NCBI RefSeq assembly: GCF_003286415.2
Contig: NZ_CP043450.1
Coordinates: 5,704,001 to 5,768,000 of the forward strand
Length of the DNA stretch: 64,000 nucleotides
Reading direction: 5' to 3'
Source of the DNA: Mucilaginibacter rubeus
GTDB lineage: Bacteria > Bacteroidota > Bacteroidia > Sphingobacteriales > Sphingobacteriaceae
Below are positions 1-8,027 of this stretch, piece after piece. Made by a program: the position numbers and the translations under genes. The notes below the pieces were generated by a model that saw nothing but the letters and a program-made list of their open reading frames with translations, made no database searches and was not told where the DNA came from. Within the stretch, counting starts at the first letter, position 1; each line of letters begins with the position of its first letter.

Positions 1-1175
1 GCCCGTTCTGATTCGGCAACTACGGCTTTAACGGCTTTTTCAAGCTCGCCGGGCTTGGCAACAACCAGTGAAGTATAAGCATCCTGATCGCCTATAAAAT
101 TGCCATAGTTGGTACGGCCATATAAAAAAGGCGGATTAGGCTTTTGTAACAACTCATTCAAACGCGCGTTCAGCATCTGGTTAAATAGCTGTACCCTTAC
201 CTGCTGCATATAATCGCCGGTAGTTTTGGTAGGCGTACCCGGATGTTTAACAATGATCTGCGCTATGGTATAAGGATTTTCCGGATCTGTTACAATTTTA
301 ACCGCGGTACCCGGAGTGGCAGGTACAGTATATTTTGTTCTTGGTTTTTCGGCAGCCGGATTTTTAAGCTGCGAAAAATTTTGCTTGATAAGCGCTTCAA
401 CACGTTTAGGATCGAAATCGCCAACAGCGATTACAGCCTGCAAATCGGGGCGGTACCAGTCCTGGTAAAAAGCTTTGATGGTTTCCGGCTTAAAGTTTTT
501 AAGGATATCTTCTTTACCAATAGGCAAGCGGAGCGCATACCTTGAGTTATTAAGCAATACCGGTAATGTTTGCTGCTGCATACGTTCCTGCGCGTTTTTA
601 CCACGAAGACGTTCCTCCTCCAAAACAACACCGCGCTCTTTGTCAATTTCTGCCGGATCAAAGCTCACATAACCTGCCCAGTTAGCCAGTATGTTAAACC
701 CTTTTTCAAACACAGCTACGGTATCTGTTGGTAAAGGCAACTGGAATACTGTTTCGTTAAATGAGGTATAGGCATTTAAATCGGCGCCAAATTTCACGCC
801 TGCTTTTTGCAGGTAATCAACCATCTGGTTTTTAGGAAAATCGCGCGTACCATTAAAGGCCATGTGCTCGGTAAAGTGCGCTAAACCCTGCTGATCGTCG
901 TTTTCCAAAACAGAACCCGCTTTGTTAACCAGGTAAAGCTCAGCCCGGCTTTTTGGCTCGGCATTAGCACGGATATAGTAAGTTAAACCATTGGGCAATT
1001 TGCCAATGATCACACTTTGATCAACCGGTAAAACATCGCTTTTTGGGGCAATTGCCGGAGCGCCGGGTTTATTTTTTGGAGATGGAACAGGTTTCTTTTT
1101 AACCTGGGCAAAGGCACTGCCTGCCGAAAGAGTTAAAGCCAGCAAAGCCAGCGGAACGTATTTGTTCAGGTTCAT
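1..1175 (-). CDS. M16 family zinc metalloprotease, partial (C-terminus beyond the window)
   Basis: The reading frame starts at an ATG at 1175 and is still open at base 1, so only the first ~391 residues are visible. Residues 1-24 form a signal peptide ending AFAQ. The inverted zinc motif HxxEH is present as H100-F-T-E103-H104, in the family context GLAHFTEHMAFNGT, and the downstream EIDKERGVVLEEE segment supplies the expected third glutamate ligand. This is the N-terminal catalytic half of a pitrilysin/insulinase-type peptidase; Bacteroidota members are usually ~930 residues with a second inactive M16 half. It probably degrades peptides in the periplasm or on the cell surface. The DUF2059 gene lies 72 bp upstream on the same strand, so they may be co-transcribed. 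Confidence 0.9.
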   Translation of the reverse strand, partial: MNLNKYVPLALLALTLSAGSAFAQVKKKPVPSPKNKPGAPAIAPKSDVLPVDQSVIIGKLPNGLTYYIRANAEPKSRAELYLVNKAGSVLENDDQQGLAHFTEHMAFNGTRDFPKNQMVDYLQKAGVKFGADLNAYTSFNETVFQLPLPTDTVAVFEKGFNILANWAGYVSFDPAEIDKERGVVLEEERLRGKNAQERMQQQTLPVLLNNSRYALRLPIGKEDILKNFKPETIKAFYQDWYRPDLQAVIAVGDFDPKRVEALIKQNFSQLKNPAAEKPRTKYTVPATPGTAVKIVTDPENPYTIAQIIVKHPGTPTKTTGDYMQQVRVQLFNQMLNARLNELLQKPNPPFLYGRTNYGNFIGDQDAYTSLVVAKPGELEKAVKAVVAESER

Positions 1176-1247
1176 TATAAAGTTTGAATAATCAGGGTAC
1201 TAAGATGCAAAACGAAAATCTTAGTTACAAAGTATGGTTCGGGAAAT

Positions 1248-1805
1248 TTAATGTTTTACGGGAATTTTTGAACCCGCTTTCTTAGGTGCAGGAGAAACCT
1301 GTTGTTTTACTGTCGGCGGATCTGTTTTTTGAGAAAATTCGTCTTCCATCATCTTTTGAAGCTCATCCTTATGTGCTGCCACGGCTTCCTGACCAACCAT
1401 CATTGCATTTTGCGTTAAAGCCGGCAATTTCTGACCAACTTTCTGCCCAACCGGCGAATTATAGAAAGTTGTTATTTGTTTCAACTCGTCCTCAGTAAAT
1501 TCATTAGCATAAATGGCAGCCATCTTATTCTTAAGCGAATCCCAGGTAAAATACTTGTTCATAAATGTATTCATCACCCTTTTAAAGGCAACCTTTTTAT
1601 CGTCGGGAACCTGGTTGCTTGCAACATCGATCTGGTTGGTAATTATTGTCCCAAATTGTTTATCAATACCAAGCGCAATCAACATTTGCTGTGCTGCCTC
1701 CATGCGAGAGGGTGGTAAGGTTTGATCTGTAGTCTGCGCTTTTAAGCTTGACGACGAAAACAGGATTACACCGGCAAACGCGATAAGTTTAAGTTTTAGG
1801 TTCAT
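1248..1805 (-). CDS. DUF2059 domain-containing exported protein
   Basis: A 185-residue protein. I chose the ATG at 1805 because it opens a typical signal peptide (MNLKLKLIAFAGVILF, cleavage after LKAQ); a longer frame from 1859 would overlap the 3' end of the neighbouring acyltransferase gene and put 18 polar residues before the signal. The mature part has the DUF2059 pattern: a helix with LIALGIDKQFG, then YANEFTEDELKQITTFYNSPVGQK, which is the family's hallmark. The family is periplasmic and of unknown function. The C-terminus is lysine- and proline-rich. The gene sits 2 bp after the acyltransferase stop, so the two are probably translated from one mRNA. Confidence 0.8.
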   Translation of the reverse strand: MNLKLKLIAFAGVILFSSSSLKAQTTDQTLPPSRMEAAQQMLIALGIDKQFGTIITNQIDVASNQVPDDKKVAFKRVMNTFMNKYFTWDSLKNKMAAIYANEFTEDELKQITTFYNSPVGQKVGQKLPALTQNAMMVGQEAVAAHKDELQKMMEDEFSQKTDPPTVKQQVSPAPKKAGSKIPVKH

Positions 1806-1807
1806 AT

Positions 1808-2920
1808 TTAAATTTTTATAAAAATCTTTTTGAGGTAGAATCCCCACATCACTATCCATAAAATCAATACAGTAAATATAGCGCTTACCAGCGAAGCATT
1901 TACCGGCGAAAAATAAGGCGCGAAAAATGTTTGATAAATTGAATGGCCGCCAATTTTAATCATCCCCATATAATGCGGAATAAAACCCGAAAGTACATAA
2001 GCCGTAATGGCATTAACACCGAATACCACAAAGGGATAAGTAAATCTTTTATACCCCTGTATGTCTATCAGCCAGTAGCTTAAGGCCAAGCCAATGGTGG
2101 CAAGTCCGCCGGTATATAACACAAATGAGCTTGTCCACAGGGCTTTGTTAATGGGGAAAAACAAATCCCAAAACAAGCCGGCAACAACTGCTATTACCCC
2201 GTATGCAAACATCCAGTTGGTTTTTACCTGGTCGTCGCGGTCTTTACGTTTAAGCCAGCTGCCAACGCGAATGCCAAACAGGGCTGTAGCTACTGCGGGT
2301 ATAGTTCCCAGCAAACCTTCCGGGTCCCAGGTATGTGATTCACGCCAGAGATGATCGGGGCTAAATACCAGCCTGTCTATCCAGGCTCCCATATTGGTTT
2401 CCGGTTCGAGATTGGCATAACCTACTCCCGGTACCGGGATGCAGGTCATGATAATGAAATAGCCAATAAGGGCACCGGCAAAGATCCAGTCGCGTGTTTT
2501 TTGTGATGTTTTGAGATAAAGCACAGTGCTGATAAAGTACACCAAAGCAATACGGGGCAGCACACCCGGCAAGCGCAAATGAGCCAATCCGCCATCGGGA
2601 TGAAAGATCAATTGGGTTACCCATGGAATGAGTAGCAAAATTACAGTACGGCGCAACGCTTTCAAAATAAGCTTGCTGTGCGATACGGTGGACTTTTTAC
2701 TTTCCATAGCATATATAACCGATACGCCAACCATAAACAGAAAAAACGGAAAAACCAGATCGGTAGGTGTACAACCATTCCATTTGGAATGCTCAAGCGG
2801 AGCGTAGATGTGCCCCCAATCGCCGGGGTCATTAACGAGGATCATCATGGCGATGGTTGCGCCACGAAATACATCAAGAGATAGCAGGCGTTTGGGCTTT
2901 TCGGTTATGGTTGAGGTCAT
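1808..2920 (-). CDS. DUF5009 / heparan-alpha-glucosaminide N-acetyltransferase-like membrane acyltransferase
   Basis: A 370-residue polytopic membrane protein with about ten hydrophobic segments. The N-terminus RLLSLDVFRGATIAMMILVN followed by GxWxxxYxPLxHSxWNGxTPTDLVFPFFLF is the signature of the HGSNAT/YeiB-like acyltransferase superfamily (DUF1624/DUF5009). By family knowledge these proteins pass acetyl groups across the membrane to amino sugars; the exact acceptor here is unknown. The position just downstream of nagB, on the same strand and across the street from anmK, fits a role in amino-sugar or peptidoglycan-sugar salvage, but that is inference. A repeat element and a terminator hairpin separate it from nagB, so it probably has its own promoter. 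Confidence 0.8.
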   Translation of the reverse strand: MTSTITEKPKRLLSLDVFRGATIAMMILVNDPGDWGHIYAPLEHSKWNGCTPTDLVFPFFLFMVGVSVIYAMESKKSTVSHSKLILKALRRTVILLLIPWVTQLIFHPDGGLAHLRLPGVLPRIALVYFISTVLYLKTSQKTRDWIFAGALIGYFIIMTCIPVPGVGYANLEPETNMGAWIDRLVFSPDHLWRESHTWDPEGLLGTIPAVATALFGIRVGSWLKRKDRDDQVKTNWMFAYGVIAVVAGLFWDLFFPINKALWTSSFVLYTGGLATIGLALSYWLIDIQGYKRFTYPFVVFGVNAITAYVLSGFIPHYMGMIKIGGHSIYQTFFAPYFSPVNASLVSAIFTVLILWIVMWGFYLKKIFIKI

Positions 2921-2946
2921 ATTGGTCTATGATCAGGTTCAAAACT

Positions 2947-3052
2947 CCCCTCTTGAGAGGGGGCGGGCAGGATGTGTGCTTTGGCAGGGGTGTGTTTCAT
3001 CGCTTGAAGAGAAACACACCCCTACACCCCTCTCAAGAGGGGAATCGCACAA
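2947..3052. repeat. Inverted-repeat element, CCCCTCTTGAGAGGGG family, copy 1
   Basis: A ~100 bp element bounded by CCCCTCTTGAGAGGGG (2947-2962) and its exact reverse complement CCCCTCTCAAGAGGGG (3027-3042). Nested inside are CAGGGGTGTGTTTC and GAAACACACCCCT arms, so the whole unit can fold into one hairpin. It ends with AATCGCACAA on one side. Two related copies occur at 43620-43733 (same orientation) and 53015-53128 (inverted). All three lie in gaps between genes. Confidence 0.85.
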
Positions 3053-3073
3053 AGTCAGCGCTTTTATCTATTC

Positions 3074-3102
3074 CAATGGCCCGCGTTCTTCGCGGGCCAT
3101 TG
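3074..3102 (-). terminator. Hairpin after nagB
   Basis: A perfect 12-bp stem (CAATGGCCCGCG / CGCGGGCCATTG) with a 5-nt loop lies 11 bp past the nagB stop codon. The U-tract on the minus strand is poor, but the stem is very GC-rich and its position fits transcription termination of nagB. Confidence 0.6.
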
Positions 3103-3112
3103 ATTTATTTCA

Positions 3113-5032
3113 CTAAAACATATATCGCTTAAACGCTTCCATAGCCTCGTATTCGGCAAGGCCAAGACGATCGTAGCGTTGAGCGGTGTCGCGGGTGCGG
3201 TCTTCTGCCCTTACCCAGAACTCCCTTGCATCATCACCCGGGAATACAGGCCTGTCTTTTTGCGACTGGTGCTTGAAGATCGCGTTGCGTTTGCGGATTA
3301 CTTCTTGTGGCGACAATGGTACAGCCATTTCTATCTCGTAGGTTTCAAACTCATGCCATGCGCCACGGTACATCCATAACCAGCAATCTTCTACCCAGGC
3401 CTCTTTACCTTTCAGCCTGTCCAATGCCGCCAGGATGATCTTAAAGCATACCAGGTGGGTACCATTAGGATCCGCAAAATCGCCTGCCGCGAAGATCTGT
3501 TGTGGTTTCACTTTTTGAAGCAGTTCGATGGTCAGTTGGATATCTTCTTCGCCTACCGAATTCTTCTTGATCTTGCCTGTTTCGTAAAAAGGCAGGGCCA
3601 TAAAATGGATATGATCGTCCTGCAAACCTGCATATCGTGCGCCTGAGATAGCTTCTGTTTTCCGGATGAAACCTTTTACGTTCCTGATCTCCTGGGTATC
3701 GATCTGGTTAGGTTGTTTGGTTGGGAAGAAAGCACGCATATCTTCATATGATTTTTGAAGATGGGCGGTGTCCTCGCCGATGCTGTTGGTAAAGTCAATG
3801 GCAAATTCCATATACCTCAATACATCATCGTCCCATACCGCGGTATTACCTGAAGTTTGGTAAGCCACGTGTACATCATGACCCTGATCTACCAAGCGGA
3901 TAAAGGTACCGCCCATCGAGATCACATCATCATCAGGGTGTGGTGAGAAAATGATTGAGCGTTTTTTAGCAGGTAATGCCCTTTCCGGTCTTTGAGAATC
4001 ATCAGCATCCGGTTTGCCACCTGGCCAGCCGGTTATGGTATGCTGAATCTGGTTGAAAATATCGATGTTGATATTGTATACCGGTCCCTGTTCTACCGCA
4101 AGCTGCGCCATACCGTGGTTGTTATAATCTTCTTCGGTTAGTTTCAGTACTGGTTTGTTGATTTCATTAGCCAGCCAGATCACCGCTTTCTTTTTCAACT
4201 GGTTATCCCAGATACAATCTTTTACCAGCCATGGGGTATCAAACCTGGTTAATTCTGATGCAGCTGCCTCATCCAATACAAATTCTACATGTTCTGACAG
4301 TTGCAGGTAAGTTGCAGGCACATCACCGGAGATTTCACCTTCTACTGCTTTTTTGATAATTGGTGCTTTCTTCTTGCTCCAGGCCATCAATATGATTTCC
4401 CTTGCTTTGAAGATGGTACCGATACCCATCGTGATGGCCTTGGTTGGCACGTTGGCTTTACCACCGAAATCCCTTGAAGCATCACTTCTGGTCAGGTCAT
4501 CAAGAGTAACCATCCTGGTACCTGAATTAGGTGCAGAACCAGGCTCGTTAAAACCTATGTGACCTGTACGACCGATACCCAGGATCTGGAGATCTAAGCC
4601 ACCCAACTCTTCAATTTGCTTTTCGTAAGCCAAACAGTAGCCGGCTACCGCGTCTTTGTCCAGTGTGCCATCAGGGATATGCACATTGGCTTTATCTATA
4701 TCAATATGGCTGAACAGGTTTTCGTACATGAACGTCACATAGCTTTGCGCAGCTGTGGGTTTCATCGGGTAGTACTCATCCAGGTTGAAAGTGATCACAT
4801 TTTTAAAGCTCAAGCCTGCTTCTTTGTGCAACCTTACCAGTTCGGCGTAAACCCCGATAGGAGTTACACCCGTGGCAAGTCCTAATACCGCTTTTTCGCC
4901 TTTGGCTTGTTTTGAGCGGATCAGATCTGCTATCCGGTTCGCCACTGCCACTGAGGCCTCGTGCTGGTTGCCGTACACGCTTACAGGTAACTTCTCGTAA
5001 CGCGTCTCTTCCAATAAATTTAATCGTGCCAT
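3113..5032 (-). CDS. nagB: Glucosamine-6-phosphate deaminase fused to a PIG-L/LmbE deacetylase-like domain
   Basis: A 639-residue two-domain protein. Residues ~10-265 are a NagB/6-phosphogluconolactonase-type isomerase-deaminase: the phosphate loop GLATGVTP (51-58), FNLDEYYP with D85, and GIGRTGHIGFNEPGS with H158 and E163. It should convert glucosamine-6-phosphate to fructose-6-phosphate and ammonia. Where E. coli NagB has Asp141 this protein has T156; Firmicutes enzymes also differ there, so activity is not excluded. Residues ~357-560 are a PIG-L domain with the metal motif PHPDDD (H365, D367, D368), whose family removes N-acetyl groups from amino sugars. Fused proteins of this length are known in Bacteroidota. 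The start MARLNLLEE at 5032 is the only suitable ATG. The gene diverges from anmK, linking both to cell-wall sugar recycling. Confidence 0.88.
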   Translation of the reverse strand: MARLNLLEETRYEKLPVSVYGNQHEASVAVANRIADLIRSKQAKGEKAVLGLATGVTPIGVYAELVRLHKEAGLSFKNVITFNLDEYYPMKPTAAQSYVTFMYENLFSHIDIDKANVHIPDGTLDKDAVAGYCLAYEKQIEELGGLDLQILGIGRTGHIGFNEPGSAPNSGTRMVTLDDLTRSDASRDFGGKANVPTKAITMGIGTIFKAREIILMAWSKKKAPIIKKAVEGEISGDVPATYLQLSEHVEFVLDEAAASELTRFDTPWLVKDCIWDNQLKKKAVIWLANEINKPVLKLTEEDYNNHGMAQLAVEQGPVYNINIDIFNQIQHTITGWPGGKPDADDSQRPERALPAKKRSIIFSPHPDDDVISMGGTFIRLVDQGHDVHVAYQTSGNTAVWDDDVLRYMEFAIDFTNSIGEDTAHLQKSYEDMRAFFPTKQPNQIDTQEIRNVKGFIRKTEAISGARYAGLQDDHIHFMALPFYETGKIKKNSVGEEDIQLTIELLQKVKPQQIFAAGDFADPNGTHLVCFKIILAALDRLKGKEAWVEDCWLWMYRGAWHEFETYEIEMAVPLSPQEVIRKRNAIFKHQSQKDRPVFPGDDAREFWVRAEDRTRDTAQRYDRLGLAEYEAMEAFKRYMF

Positions 5033-5070
5033 GAATTTTAGGAAATGTATTTGAGGTTAGTTGTTCAAAA

Positions 5071-5078
5071 CAAATATA
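5071..5078 (-). promoter_or_regulatory. Predicted -7 box for nagB
   Basis: Read on the minus strand this is TATATTTG, an exact match to the Bacteroidota -7 consensus TAnnTTTG, 38 nt before the nagB ATG. No convincing TTTG -33 box is seen upstream. Confidence 0.45.
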
Positions 5079-5109
5079 TCAGATATTTACATAGCGCCAT
5101 TATTATTTT

Positions 5110-5117
5110 AACTTTTG
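5110..5117 (+). promoter_or_regulatory. Possible -7 box for anmK
   Basis: AACTTTTG followed by CA differs from TAnnTTTG at one position and lies 30 nt before the anmK ATG. The divergent nagB box is ~40 bp away, so the two promoters would share this short gap. Confidence 0.3.
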
Positions 5118-5147
5118 CAGCTTGTATACAAATTGTAATTTAAGCCT

Positions 5148-6341
5148 ATGATACCCTTGAACCATAACCTGCAACAACTTTTCAACATCGCTCAAAAACC
5201 ATCAAAAATGGGCATTGGCCTTATGTCGGGTACTTCGTTGGATGGCCTTGATATTGCTTTGTGTCAATTTACAGGGCATGGTTTAAACACCAAATTTGAG
5301 TTGCTGCAATTTATCACCATCCCCTACCCTGATGAGTTTAAGCAGGAAGTTCAGCAGGTATTTGCAAAGCGCAGTGCCGATCTTGAAAAAGTTACTTTGC
5401 TTAATGCATACATTGGCACCTATCATGCGGAGCTGATACTGCAGGCTCTTGAACGATGGCGTATCGATCCCCAAAATGTTGATTTCATCGCCAGTCACGG
5501 CCAAACTATTTATCATGCCCCTGAACGCTTACATCTGCATAAAAACTATCCTAATGCCACCCTGCAAATTGGCGATGGCGATCATATCGCCGTAAAAACA
5601 GGGATATTAACCGTCAGCGATTTCAGGCAGAAACATATTGCGGCCGGAGGCGAAGGTGCCCCGTTGGCTTTATACGGCGATGTTTTATTAGGCAATAAAA
5701 CCGGCGAAAACCGGGTGCTTTTAAACATAGGCGGCATAGCCAACTTAACCTGGCTGCCCGGCGATGGCGATTTTAACCGCGTCCTCTGCACAGACATCGG
5801 CCCCGGAAATACGCTTATCGATGCCGTATGTCGAAAGTACTTTGATAAGTCTTATGATGAAGATTCAGCTATAGCTTACAGTGGCAATGTGAATGAAGGG
5901 TTGTTAACAGCGCTTCTCGCCCATCCATTTTTTAAAGAGAAAGCGCCTAAAACCACCGGACCAGAATTATTTAATCTTGACATGGTTGCCGAAGCGCAAC
6001 AGCAATCCGGCAGCGGGCAAATTACCAATGAAGACCTTGTTTGTACCTTAAGCGCTTTCACGGCGGCATCCATAGCAGGTTTTATCGAGAACAATATCTC
6101 TGGCGATCATATTCAAATTTTCACCAGCGGCGGTGGCGCAAGAAACCCTTTTGTTATTGGTGAATTAAAAAAACTGTTGCCCAGCGTTTTAATAGAGGAT
6201 AGCAGTTTGTTAGGTATTAATCCCGATGCTAAAGAAGCTATATTGTTTGCCTTGTTGGGCAACGAAGCTTTATGTGGTGAGCCAATCAGCATCGGGGCCA
6301 ACCCGGCGGTGTTGATGGGTAAGTTTTGTTTTCCTATTTAA
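5148..6341 (+). CDS. anmK: Anhydro-N-acetylmuramic acid kinase
   Basis: A 397-residue sugar kinase. The nucleotide-phosphate loop GLMSGTSLDGLD (24-35) is the family signature, followed by FIASHGQTIYH, GDGDHIAVKTGI, NIGGIANLTWLP and CTDIGPGNTLIDAVCRKYFD, and by FTSGGGARNPFV near the C-terminus. It phosphorylates and opens 1,6-anhydro-MurNAc, released when the cell turns over its own peptidoglycan, giving MurNAc-6-phosphate in the cytoplasm. Length and motif order are normal. It is transcribed away from nagB, the deaminase at the end of the same salvage route. A 154-bp repeat element begins 8 bp after its stop and may serve as a 3' end. Confidence 0.95.
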   Translation: MIPLNHNLQQLFNIAQKPSKMGIGLMSGTSLDGLDIALCQFTGHGLNTKFELLQFITIPYPDEFKQEVQQVFAKRSADLEKVTLLNAYIGTYHAELILQALERWRIDPQNVDFIASHGQTIYHAPERLHLHKNYPNATLQIGDGDHIAVKTGILTVSDFRQKHIAAGGEGAPLALYGDVLLGNKTGENRVLLNIGGIANLTWLPGDGDFNRVLCTDIGPGNTLIDAVCRKYFDKSYDEDSAIAYSGNVNEGLLTALLAHPFFKEKAPKTTGPELFNLDMVAEAQQQSGSGQITNEDLVCTLSAFTAASIAGFIENNISGDHIQIFTSGGGARNPFVIGELKKLLPSVLIEDSSLLGINPDAKEAILFALLGNEALCGEPISIGANPAVLMGKFCFPI

Positions 6342-6348
6342 ATAAAAA

Positions 6349-6502
6349 GGAGGCTCCATCCGGAGCCAAAACACAATTTATATTTTGGCTACAAACATGA
6401 TACTCCTACGGAGTTATAAATATAGGTTTTAGACAACTCCATAGGAGTACAATGTTTATAGCTTGATTAAATCAAAATATTTCGGGCTCCATAGGTGCCT
6501 CC
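6349..6502. repeat. Long hairpin repeat element built of nested short palindromes
   Basis: The two halves of this 154-bp stretch are imperfect reverse complements: GGAGGCTCCATCCGGAGCC at one end against GGGCTCCATAGGTGCCTCC at the other, and a central pair ACTCCTACGGAGTT / AACTCCATAGGAGT. A conserved word CTACAAACA (CTATAAACA in the other arm) precedes each inner palindrome, as it does in the elements at 48353-49006. The 8-mer CTATTTAA occurs on both sides (6334-6341 and 6502-6509). It fills the gap between the convergent anmK and VOC genes. Confidence 0.75.
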
Positions 6503-6533
6503 TATTTAATTTGATTCAACTATATAATTTAAA

Positions 6534-6920
6534 TCAGGCCTCATCAGCAGGCGGCTCCCAAAGCTCAATGCTATTTCCTTCCGGATCGAGGATATGGACA
6601 AATTTGCCGTATTCACTTGCTGCAATTTCATCAAGGATGGTAACTCCATCTTTTTTGAGCTCAGCAACCAATCCCTCCAGGTCTTCAACAATATAGTTTA
6701 TCATAAACTCTTTGGTTGAAGGGGCAAAATAAGTAGTAGTTTCCGGAAAAGGGTTCCAAACAGTGAGCGCGGTTTGATCGGGGTCATCATCCTTGCGCCA
6801 TTGAAACATAGTTCCGTAAGCACTGGTTTTAAAGCCAAGCTTTTGGGCATACCATTCATTCAATTGTTTTGGATCTTTACTTTTAAAGAAGATGCCTCCA
6901 ATACCAGTTACTTTTTTCAT
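6534..6920 (-). CDS. VOC family (glyoxalase/bleomycin-resistance-like) protein
   Basis: A 128-residue single-fold protein with two beta-alpha-beta-beta-beta halves: VTGIGGIFFKSKDPKQLNEWYAQKLGF at the start and FVHILDPEGNSIELWEP at the end, both classic of the vicinal oxygen chelate superfamily. Family members include glyoxalase I, ring-cleaving dioxygenases and antibiotic-binding proteins; the substrate cannot be told from sequence. The E in IELWEP is a likely metal ligand. No signal peptide, so cytoplasmic. It stands alone, convergent with anmK. Confidence 0.8.
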   Translation of the reverse strand: MKKVTGIGGIFFKSKDPKQLNEWYAQKLGFKTSAYGTMFQWRKDDDPDQTALTVWNPFPETTTYFAPSTKEFMINYIVEDLEGLVAELKKDGVTILDEIAASEYGKFVHILDPEGNSIELWEPPADEA

Positions 6921-7004
6921 GGTGGAAATTTGATTTTTAAGACTTAAATATACCTTTTAAATCAAGCTTAACAATAATTCCTAACCGCTTTTGAAAACAT
7001 TATT

Positions 7005-7907
7005 TCAGCGGCCCATCTGCTGTTTCACAAAACGCCTGACACGCTGTAACAGCGTCCCTTTACGATTGGCCAGAAAATGTTTAATAGCCTTATAGGCCTG
7101 CTCATTTTCCTGCAGCACATCCGGAAATTGCGTTACCTGTTTGCGCGCCATTTGTACGTGGTACATATCTTCGTTATTGGAATGCACACCGGTACCATCG
7201 TGCCCTATATTTTGAATAAGCGACTGCGACGGGTTGAGCGTTAACCCATTCTTTAAAAAGATAGAGGCATACCACCTGATAGCCCAGGAATTATTTTTTC
7301 CAGCCTTAAATTGCTCAATCTGTTTCCAGAAATTCATTTTTCCTTCTATCGAAAAGCGGGCTATTTTGAGGTTATCAAACTGATTTATCAGCTTGTCAAC
7401 ATCGGGTTCAAAGTTTTTCCAGGCACGTGCCCAGGTTGCCCAGCCCCAACTGGTGGCTGCGCGGTAAAAGAAAGTTTCGGGCAGGGTTTTATCATGCAGG
7501 TTGTACATGTACGCGCCAATGTGCATTACCTGCTCCTGGTTGGCGTATTTAGCTAACGCGTCATTAAAATATTGCAGGGTGTATGGCGATGATAACAGGT
7601 CGTCTTCAAACACAATCACCTTACCATACTCATATACCAATTGCGTTACCCCACTAATAATGGACTCGGCCAAACCAAGGTTATGTTCACGCACGATAAC
7701 CTTTACCGATTTAAATCCGCTCACATCATTTGCCAGTTGCCTCACCTGTTCAACCTTTGGTTTATCGGCATCAGTTTTAGCCGCATCACAAAAAACATAC
7801 AGGCGCGATTCGTCGGCCAGTAAATTTTGTTGTAAATAACTGATAGTACGGCGGGTATGATCGGGCCGGTTATAAACAAAAAGGGCTATCGGAGCAATAT
7901 TTTGCAT
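7005..7907 (-). CDS. GT-A fold glycosyltransferase
   Basis: A 300-residue protein beginning IAPIALFVYNRPDHTRRTI, the nucleotide-sugar-binding start of GT2/GT13-like transferases, with HNLGLAESI and the metal-binding acidic motif VIFEDDLL around residues 100-108. The AATSWGWATWARAW segment is typical of Bacteroidota glycosyltransferases in cell-surface glycan loci. No signal peptide or membrane span, so it acts on the cytoplasmic side. It lies alone, separated by a hairpin from the OmpA operon upstream; the larger glycan cluster is at 13.4-17.6 kb. Donor and acceptor are not predictable. Confidence 0.8.
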   Translation of the reverse strand: MQNIAPIALFVYNRPDHTRRTISYLQQNLLADESRLYVFCDAAKTDADKPKVEQVRQLANDVSGFKSVKVIVREHNLGLAESIISGVTQLVYEYGKVIVFEDDLLSSPYTLQYFNDALAKYANQEQVMHIGAYMYNLHDKTLPETFFYRAATSWGWATWARAWKNFEPDVDKLINQFDNLKIARFSIEGKMNFWKQIEQFKAGKNNSWAIRWYASIFLKNGLTLNPSQSLIQNIGHDGTGVHSNNEDMYHVQMARKQVTQFPDVLQENEQAYKAIKHFLANRKGTLLQRVRRFVKQQMGR

Positions 7908-7941
7908 GGTTTGATTTCAGCAGACAGGATATTGAAATTAA

Positions 7942-7964
7942 ATGCCCCGCATATAGCAGGGCAT
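7942..7964 (-). terminator. Hairpin after the OmpA/PorP operon
   Basis: ATGCCCCGC / GCAGGGCAT form a 9-bp stem with one mismatch and a 5-nt loop, 63 bp past the stop of the OmpA-family gene; read on the minus strand it is followed by TTTAATTTC. Confidence 0.5.
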
Positions 7965-8027
7965 CTAATTGTAAAGACAAAATTATACTATAACCTCGCC
8001 ATCGCCAACAAATAAAATAATTTGTTT

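Noticed and set aside
3113..5032. NagB called inactive because of T156
   Set aside because: Other bacterial NagB enzymes also vary at this position, and the histidine and glutamate are kept; inactivity is not supported.
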